20,065 nt of DNA, taken from Myxococcales bacterium (lineage in GTDB: Bacteria; Myxococcota_A; Polyangia; Haliangiales; J016). Within the stretch, counting starts at the first letter, position 1; the number at the start of each line of letters is the position of its first letter. This document shows positions 15,058-20,065 of the stretch, one piece after another. Location of the stretch: contig JABAAV010000019.1 in assembly GCA_014238595.1 (NCBI GenBank), positions 1 to 20,065 of the forward strand, written 5' to 3'. The position numbers and the translations under genes are program-made. The notes beneath the pieces are model-generated. The model had not been told where the DNA came from, searched no databases, and saw only the letters and a list, made by a program, of their open reading frames with translations.

Positions 15058-16113
15058 ATGCGAGCCAAAGTACTTATTGTGGGTGGAGGTTTTGCGGGGG
15101 CGTCTACGGCGTATTTTTTATCCCAAGCAGGCATTGGAGACATTGTGCTTGTAGATAAAGAGTCTCATTTTGGTATTCATTCCAGTGGACGCAATGCTGG
15201 GTTAGGTCGTCAAATTGTTCCTGAACTGATGGCATATACATCGGCAGGAATGTCGTTTTTGAGGAATACAAATTTAGGGACAGGACCCTTATTAACGGTA
15301 TCTGGTTCTGTCCTGTTGGCAAAAACATCAACCGGTTTGCAAGAGATTATGGATTGTGCCAATCAATGGAATGTGACGTATAAAGCTCTTTGTGCTCAAG
15401 AGATTTATGATCGTTGGAGTATGCTTTCCAAGAGTATTATCCATGGAGGGTTGTACATTCCAGATGATGGCATGATTAATATTCAAGCATTGTTGTCTGG
15501 TTTTTTAAACAATGCTGAACACCATGGAGTAACATTACAAACATCGTGTGAAATTTTAGGATGCAAACAACAAGGTAAGCCATGGATTCTCGAAACATCG
15601 CAAGGAGATATCACAACAGATATTATTGTAGCAGCATCTGGTGCATGGAATCGTTCGTTGGGCGATTCTATTGGAGTCATGACGCCTGTGATGACATCGT
15701 TCCGGCGGCATTTATTTGTAACCCATCCTTTACCTGTTACAAAGCGCGTGGAACCTTTTTTGTGGCATGTCGATGATCACTTTTATATAAGACAATACAA
15801 TGATGATACCTGTTTAATATCAGCATGTGATGCAACAGAAATGGAACCACAATCTTTTGTTGAAGATTCAAACGCATTGATGAAGCTTAAAAAACAGTTG
15901 AATCATGTTGCACCATCCTTGGCGACTTATGAGATTGATCGTCAATGGGCCTGTTTGCGAACATTTACCGAAGATAATATCCCTTTGGTTGATTGGGATA
16001 ATGGGGCTAATAATTTGTTTTGGGTAGCAGGATTAGGTGGTCACGGTGCCACAGGATGTTCGGTTATCGGAGAGCAAGCTGCTGTAGCCATTGCAAAAAA
16101 GATTTTGGATTAA
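15058..16113 (+). CDS. DAO-family FAD-dependent amino acid oxidoreductase
   Basis: Flavoprotein of 351 residues, probably oxidising the C-N bond of a D-amino acid, glycine derivative or similar amine. The N-terminal Rossmann motif is VLIVGGGFAGAS (5-16), with DKE (33-35) at the end of the second strand for the FAD ribose. HSSGRNAGLGRQIV (41-54) resembles the FAD-contacting HSTGRSA segment of D-arginine dehydrogenase-like members. The closing FWVAGLGGHGATGCSVIGEQAA is the usual second FAD-binding segment. The start at 15058 fits the Rossmann fold; the frame extends to a TTG at 15004 without homology. The stop shares the bases TTAA with the stop of the opposite-strand methyltransferase. The substrate is not predictable. 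Confidence 0.88.
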   Translation: MRAKVLIVGGGFAGASTAYFLSQAGIGDIVLVDKESHFGIHSSGRNAGLGRQIVPELMAYTSAGMSFLRNTNLGTGPLLTVSGSVLLAKTSTGLQEIMDCANQWNVTYKALCAQEIYDRWSMLSKSIIHGGLYIPDDGMINIQALLSGFLNNAEHHGVTLQTSCEILGCKQQGKPWILETSQGDITTDIIVAASGAWNRSLGDSIGVMTPVMTSFRRHLFVTHPLPVTKRVEPFLWHVDDHFYIRQYNDDTCLISACDATEMEPQSFVEDSNALMKLKKQLNHVAPSLATYEIDRQWACLRTFTEDNIPLVDWDNGANNLFWVAGLGGHGATGCSVIGEQAAVAIAKKILD

Positions 16114-16958
16114 ATATCAAAATGACACACTTCAACACCGCTCACTTGTCCAGGATAAGATTGTGTGTCAAAAAAATGATTTGTTCCTATTCTATCTAAT
16201 TCCATATCACACATTTTAAATCTTGTTTTCATAGTTCCGTTTAGTTGATTGACCTGTGATGAAATCGATTCATAATCAAGCAGCGTTATTAGATCAAGTT
16301 CAAGCTTGGTTGAGAGAAGGCCAAAGATTTGAGTCATAATGATGGCATTGTTGGTATTCATTTGACTTGGTGGAATCAAATAATCCATAATGACCATATT
16401 GTGATGTGATTTTGTTTGAAAATTGGCCATAATCTTCCAGAGAAAATTATTAGATACATAGTAAGTAATCCCCTCAGCAATAATGATTGTAGGGATTGTG
16501 TTGTCGTAATTTGCTTGTGCTAATTTTCTATGAACATCTTTTGAAGTGATATCACTTGAGATGAGCGTTATTTGATCAGAAAGATGTTGTGGTAAAATTG
16601 AATCATACATTTTTTGTTTGACATCCATATTACAAATGTCAATTTCAAAAATTTTTGTTTCAGAATTAATGTCTAAGACTTTGAGTGCTAGAGGATCGAG
16701 ACCTGATGCCAGTATAATAAGCTGATGGGTTTTGTTTAAATTGTTTTCAATGAGCTTAAAAATAGTATGTTTTCTATTTCGTAAAATTTCATGACAATGA
16801 TCCCATGCTTTTTCACATTCAAGGCGTAAAGGATGTCCTGCTTCTAGATCGACATTATCTAGGTATTGCTTTGCATACCCTGTTTGATAGATTTCATCTT
16901 TGGCCCATAGAAGAACCATTGCAGATGTTGCAGAAAGTTGATAAGGATGTGATTCCAT
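16110..16958 (-). CDS. SAM-dependent methyltransferase, LCMT-like (PF04072-type)
   Basis: Cytoplasmic class I methyltransferase of 282 residues resembling leucine carboxyl methyltransferase relatives. The SAM-binding region is LIILASGLDPLALKVLD (79-95), where GLDPLAL stands for the usual G-x-G-x-D loop, followed by KIFEIDICNMDVKQ with the ribose-contacting acid. IIIAEGITYYVS (about 158-169) matches the family's AEG-x-x-x-Y block. The N-terminal part has the typical arginine/lysine helix (AWDHCHEILRNRK). Many bacterial members act in secondary metabolism; here the target is unknown. Base composition is visibly more AT-rich than its neighbours. Its 3' end overlaps the DAO-type gene by four bases, and palindromes sit directly upstream. 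Confidence 0.75.
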   Translation of the reverse strand: MESHPYQLSATSAMVLLWAKDEIYQTGYAKQYLDNVDLEAGHPLRLECEKAWDHCHEILRNRKHTIFKLIENNLNKTHQLIILASGLDPLALKVLDINSETKIFEIDICNMDVKQKMYDSILPQHLSDQITLISSDITSKDVHRKLAQANYDNTIPTIIIAEGITYYVSNNFLWKIMANFQTKSHHNMVIMDYLIPPSQMNTNNAIIMTQIFGLLSTKLELDLITLLDYESISSQVNQLNGTMKTRFKMCDMELDRIGTNHFFDTQSYPGQVSGVEVCHFDI

Positions 16959-16961
16959 GAT

Positions 16962-16988
16962 GACTATAGTCCCTTGTCAAAATGACAA
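16962..16988. promoter_or_regulatory. Two adjacent palindromes upstream of the methyltransferase gene
   Basis: GACTATAGTC (16962-16971) is a perfect 10-base palindrome containing a TATAGT -10-like box readable on both strands. TTGTCA-AAA-TGACAA (16974-16988) is a perfect 6-base inverted repeat with a 3-base spacer, two bases away. On minus the first box ends only four bases before the ATG at 16958. The pair looks like an operator over a promoter in the divergent region shared with the NfeD gene. Symmetry is seen; function is inferred. Confidence 0.45.
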
Positions 16989-17022
16989 AATCTACCCTGA
17001 GGTTATGCAACAATGCTTAAGA

Positions 17023-17054
17023 AAGTAAACAATTTTTTTGATATTTGTTTACTT
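17023..17054. repeat. 10-bp inverted repeat upstream of the NfeD gene
   Basis: AAGTAAACAA (17023-17032) and TTGTTTACTT (17045-17054) are perfect inverted copies around a 12-base T-rich loop, ending 17 bases before the NfeD start at 17072. It could be an operator or a 5' leader hairpin. It is not a terminator for either flanking gene, since both point away from it. Confidence 0.55.
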
Positions 17055-17071
17055 AATGGTAATGGTGGACA

Positions 17072-17512
17072 ATGATAAGCGTGGATTGGTGGATCTGGAT
17101 TTTAGGTGGTATTGCCCTCTTATCGATAGATATTCTTTTGGTTAATGTCTATTTTCTGATGTGGTTTGGCTTGTCCGCTGTCGTGATTGGATGTGTAGCG
17201 GCTGCTTTTGAACCATCATTGCCAATGACAATTATACTGTGGACACTATTGTCTCTTGTGTTTGTTGTTGTATGGATAAAAAAAATAAAACCTTATTATG
17301 CTGTGCGTTTAATGACACAAGCCACAACAGAGCTTCCTGGAAATACGGGTATTGTGACTCGAATGAATGATAATGGTGGTCAAATACGTCTTCAAACACC
17401 GATTGGTGGACGTGTTTTATGGGAATGTCACCCTGTGGAGCTTGCTATTGGAGAGCGTGTGATGGTGCAATCCCTCGATGAACAAGGTATGGTTTTCGTG
17501 AAAAAAACCTAG
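17072..17512 (+). CDS. NfeD-family membrane protein (YbbJ-like)
   Basis: Inner-membrane protein of 146 residues that typically partners a stomatin/SPFH protein. Hydrophobic segments lie at about 7-24, 27-47 and 51-70, then a basic stop (KKIKP). The C-terminal OB-fold domain, about 85-145, shows LPGNTGIVTR, GGRVLWECHP and GERVMVQSLDEQGMVFVKK, matching short NfeD proteins such as E. coli YbbJ. GGTGG (17064-17068) precedes the ATG. The qmcA-like gene starts 13 bases downstream, the classic pairing, though in E. coli the order is reversed. Confidence 0.88.
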   Translation: MISVDWWIWILGGIALLSIDILLVNVYFLMWFGLSAVVIGCVAAAFEPSLPMTIILWTLLSLVFVVVWIKKIKPYYAVRLMTQATTELPGNTGIVTRMNDNGGQIRLQTPIGGRVLWECHPVELAIGERVMVQSLDEQGMVFVKKT

Positions 17513-17525
17513 GAATAATTTTATT

Positions 17526-18404
17526 ATGGAGATAAATAATATGTTGGAAACAAATAGCGTGTTGATTGTTAGTCTTTCACTTTTATTGCTTGCTGTTGTG
17601 TTGGTTGCAAGTGGTGTTCGTATTGTACCACAAGGTGAAGAATGGGTTACTGAACGCTTCGGTCGATTTCTTCGTGTTCTTCATCCTGGGATATCATTCA
17701 TTATTCCGTTTTTTGATCGTGTTGGGTATAAGGTTGTGACCAAAGATATCGTTCTTGATATTGAGCGACAAGAAGTGATTACACGTGATAATGCTGTGAT
17801 TAGTACGAGTGCGGTTGCCTTTACGAAAGTCACCGATTCTCCTGCAGCCGTTTATGGTGTGGTGTCTTATCCACAAGCTGTGTGTAACTTAGTGCAGACA
17901 TCGCTTCGTGCTATCATTGGTGAAATGGAATTGGATGATGCCTTGTCCTCACGTGAAAGTATTAAAATAAAACTCAAAGCGATGATTTCTGATGACATGG
18001 CAGATTGGGGTATCACCTTAAAAACGGTCGAAATCCAAGACATTCAACCATCAACATCAATGCAAGAAGCCATGGAGCAGCAAGCTGCTGCTGAACGTGA
18101 ACGAAAAGCAATGATTATTCGTGCTGAAGGTGCCAAACAAGCTTCTATTTTAGAAGCAGAAGGTCGATTCGAATCAGCAAAGCGTGATGCAGATGCAGAA
18201 GTAGCTCTTGCGGATGCTTCTAAAAAAGCGATTAGTCTTGTGAGTGATATTGCCTCAACGAGTGATATGGCATTGTACTATTTGTTAGGACAACGTTACA
18301 TCGACAGTATACGCAAACTTTCTGATTCAGAAAATAGCAAATTTGTTATGTTACCTGCTGATCTCAAAGATGCAGTTAAAGGTATCTTCACCACTAAAGG
18401 ATAG
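17526..18404 (+). CDS. qmcA: SPFH/stomatin-family protein QmcA
   Basis: Membrane-anchored SPFH protein that forms large oligomeric assemblies and is tied to membrane quality control in E. coli (QmcA). 292 residues. One hydrophobic segment at about 12-31 is followed by the SPFH domain: VRIVPQGEEWVTERFGRFLRV, PGISFIIPFFDRVGYK, SQEVI-type strand (RQEVITRDNAVI) and LRAIIGEMELDDALSSRE. An Ala/Glu-rich coiled coil at about 180-240 (EQQAAAERERKAMIIRAEGAKQ) and a YID/MLPADL tail complete the family layout. Either ATG at 17526 or 17541 could start it; GGAG at 17528-17531 is well spaced for 17541, while AGGA at 17511 is a little far from 17526. It follows its NfeD partner by 13 bases. Confidence 0.93.
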   Translation: MEINNMLETNSVLIVSLSLLLLAVVLVASGVRIVPQGEEWVTERFGRFLRVLHPGISFIIPFFDRVGYKVVTKDIVLDIERQEVITRDNAVISTSAVAFTKVTDSPAAVYGVVSYPQAVCNLVQTSLRAIIGEMELDDALSSRESIKIKLKAMISDDMADWGITLKTVEIQDIQPSTSMQEAMEQQAAAERERKAMIIRAEGAKQASILEAEGRFESAKRDADAEVALADASKKAISLVSDIASTSDMALYYLLGQRYIDSIRKLSDSENSKFVMLPADLKDAVKGIFTTKG

Positions 18405-18438
18405 ATAGCTGGCGTTTCATCTGGCAATGATTAACAGT

Positions 18439-18469
18439 ATTAATATCATTAAAAATTAATGATATTAAT
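18439..18469. repeat. Perfect 14-bp AT-rich inverted repeat between convergent genes
   Basis: ATTAATATCATTAA (18439-18452) and TTAATGATATTAAT (18456-18469) are perfect inverted copies around AAA. It lies between the ends of qmcA and the carboxyltransferase gene. A 14-base stem with only one G:C pair and no T run is not a standard intrinsic terminator, but the place suits a two-way 3' end structure. A protein-binding palindrome is the alternative. Confidence 0.6.
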
Positions 18470-18509
18470 GGGCATTATTTCAGTCAAAAACAACGTTCAA
18501 TGTCGTCAT

Positions 18510-20063
18510 TTATAATGGGATATTAGCGTGTTTTTTTGCAGGTAGTGTATCGCGTTTATTTTCTAAGATACGCAGAGATTCAATAATATGTTGACGTGTG
18601 TCGCGTGGAAAAATAACTTGGTCAATATAACCACGTTCTGCGGCTTGATAAGGTGTTGCAAATTGCTGGCGATAGTTTTCTGTGAGTTGTTGTCGTTTTT
18701 TCTCTCGCTCTGACTCATCCGTTAAGGCTGCGAGCTCTTTACGATAAATAATATTTACTGCCCCTTCTGATCCCATAACGGCAATTTCTGCCATAGGAAA
18801 TGCAAAATTTAAATCGGCACCAAGATCTTTAGATCCCATGACATCCCAAGCACCGCCATAAGCTTTGCGTGTTACAATGGTTATTTTAGGCACGGTAGCT
18901 TCAGCATAGGCAAACAACAATTTGGCACCATGGCGAATAATACCTTGATGCTCTTGAGCCGTTCCAGGTAAATATCCAGGGACATCAACCAATGTTACAA
19001 CAGGCATATTAAATGCATCGCAAAATCGAACGAAGCGGGCAGCCTTCGATGATGCATTGATATCAAGGCATCCTGCTAAGGCATTGGGTTGATTGGCAAC
19101 GATGCCGACAGGACGACCTTCAAAGCGTGTAAAACCAACAATAATATTGGTTGCAAATTCTTTTGCAACAGGAAAGAAAAATCCATCGTCAACAATCGGC
19201 GTAATCAAATCCATCATATCATAGGGTTTGATGGGATCTTGAGGAATTAATGTATCAAGTTCTGTCAGCGGAGTATTTGTTGTGTTTCTTGTATCTTTTC
19301 GAGGAGGATCTTCAGTATTGTTTGACGGTAAAAATGAGAGCAATGTTTTAATATGATCGATACAAGCCAATTCATCGGGAAGTCGAAAATGAGCGACACC
19401 TGATTGTTGAGTATGGATTTTAGATCCGCCCAAATCTTCTTTGGTTACCTCTTCATGCATGACTGTTTTAATCACATCAGGTCCTGTAATAAACATTTGT
19501 GACGTATTATCGATCATGAAAATAAAATCAGTGATTGCAGGAGAATAAACACTGCCACCTGCACATGAACCCATGATGGCAGATATTTGAGGGATAACAC
19601 CCGATGCCATAACGTTCTTGGCAAAAAGACGCGAATACCCACTCAATGATTGAACACCTTCTTGAATGCGCGCACCACCTGAATCATTGATACCAATTAA
19701 TGGGACACCAATTTTCATCGCAAGATCCATCACTTTACTTATTTTATCAGCATGTGCACCAGATAATGATCCTCCATGAACTGTAAAATCTTGCGCAAAC
19801 AAACAAATTTGTCTTCCATGAATGGTTGCATGTCCTGTCACAACACCATCGCCTAAATAAGGTTTGATATCAGTATTTGTACTGTTGTGGGTAACCAATC
19901 GATCGAGTTCAACAAAACTATTAGGATCAACTAACACCGTGATTCGTTCACGTGCAGTTAAGCGACCTTTTTGATGTTGTTTTTCAATACGTGCTTGACC
20001 ACCGCCTTCCAAAGCTTCGGCATTTTTTTCATTGAGAAGGGTGAATGGATTTGATGATGTCAT
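18510..20063 (-). CDS. Acyl-CoA carboxyltransferase, PccB/MmdA type
   Basis: Biotin-dependent carboxyltransferase subunit of 517 residues, close to propionyl-CoA carboxylase beta chain and methylmalonyl-CoA decarboxylase alpha chain. Two crotonase-like halves are visible. The N half has the helix GGGQARIEKQHQKGRLTARER (21-40), QDFTVHGGSLSGAHADKI (91-108), INDSGGARIQEGVQSL (125-140) and the oxyanion loop GSCAGGSVYSPA (165-176). The C half has GIVANQP, FVRFCDAFNMPVVTLVDVPGYLPGT (344-368), TRKAYGGAWDVMG (398-410) and AEIAVMGSEGAVNIIYR (425-441). All key glycines are present. A polar, low-complexity stretch at about 246-268 lies between the halves. The ATG at 20063 is two bases from the window edge, so a longer N-terminus off-window is possible. 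The biotin carboxylase or decarboxylase partners that would tell the two apart are not in view. Confidence 0.94.
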   Translation of the reverse strand: MTSSNPFTLLNEKNAEALEGGGQARIEKQHQKGRLTARERITVLVDPNSFVELDRLVTHNSTNTDIKPYLGDGVVTGHATIHGRQICLFAQDFTVHGGSLSGAHADKISKVMDLAMKIGVPLIGINDSGGARIQEGVQSLSGYSRLFAKNVMASGVIPQISAIMGSCAGGSVYSPAITDFIFMIDNTSQMFITGPDVIKTVMHEEVTKEDLGGSKIHTQQSGVAHFRLPDELACIDHIKTLLSFLPSNNTEDPPRKDTRNTTNTPLTELDTLIPQDPIKPYDMMDLITPIVDDGFFFPVAKEFATNIIVGFTRFEGRPVGIVANQPNALAGCLDINASSKAARFVRFCDAFNMPVVTLVDVPGYLPGTAQEHQGIIRHGAKLLFAYAEATVPKITIVTRKAYGGAWDVMGSKDLGADLNFAFPMAEIAVMGSEGAVNIIYRKELAALTDESEREKKRQQLTENYRQQFATPYQAAERGYIDQVIFPRDTRQHIIESLRILENKRDTLPAKKHANIPL

Positions 20064-20065
20064 TG

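Noticed and set aside
1..20065. CRISPR arrays, tRNA or rRNA genes, insertion sequences, phage defence genes
   Set aside because: None seen. There are no spaced direct repeats, no transposase-like or nuclease-defence product, and no cloverleaf candidate. The ATPase relic is the only trace of a mobile element.

Overview
The window is a gene-dense stretch of an AT-rich bacterial chromosome. It carries recA, haem A/O biosynthesis genes, a Tat-exported molybdenum enzyme, a large membrane-anchored multihaem c-type cytochrome and a cupredoxin lipoprotein. That set points to a Gram-negative, aerobically respiring bacterium with a periplasm and a haem-copper oxidase encoded elsewhere. A deltaproteobacterial-type lineage (Myxococcota, Bdellovibrionota or SAR324-like) fits best by feel, but no rRNA is present and this placement is an inference.

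Layout. 46-1065 is recA. 1066-1802 is the only long gap. It contains what I read as a decayed, frameshifted minus-strand relic of a RepA-like (AAA_25-type) RecA-fold ATPase, followed by featureless AT-rich DNA and a candidate promoter. 1803-9665 is an electron-transfer block, all on the plus strand: molybdopterin oxidoreductase, PepSY-type membrane protein, 1061-residue cytochrome with nine possible haem sites, cupredoxin lipoprotein, a strong intrinsic terminator, then ctaA, ctaB and a DUF420 membrane protein. 9698-11499 holds a divergent pair: a glycerophosphodiester phosphodiesterase on minus, and two coupled CBS-domain proteins on plus. 11524-14760 runs polyprenyl diphosphate synthase, aminopeptidase P and a HAD phosphatase on plus. 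A YhbQ-like GIY-YIG protein (minus), a DAO-type flavoprotein (plus) and an LCMT-like methyltransferase (minus) follow with overlapping convergent ends. 17072-18404 is an NfeD/QmcA (stomatin) pair. 18510-20063 is a complete minus-strand acyl-CoA carboxyltransferase.

How the genes may work together. The periplasmic Mo enzyme with its PepSY partner, the nine-haem cytochrome and the copper lipoprotein look like parts of one periplasmic electron-transfer route, and CtaA/CtaB would supply haem A to the terminal oxidase. No oxidase subunit, Rieske protein or cytochrome b lies in the window, so the route's donor and acceptor are unknown. The cytochrome is the most unusual gene: it joins an N-terminal anchor, a long coiled coil with a twin CX3C motif, three early haems, a CX4CH site and five repeated single-haem His/Met modules.
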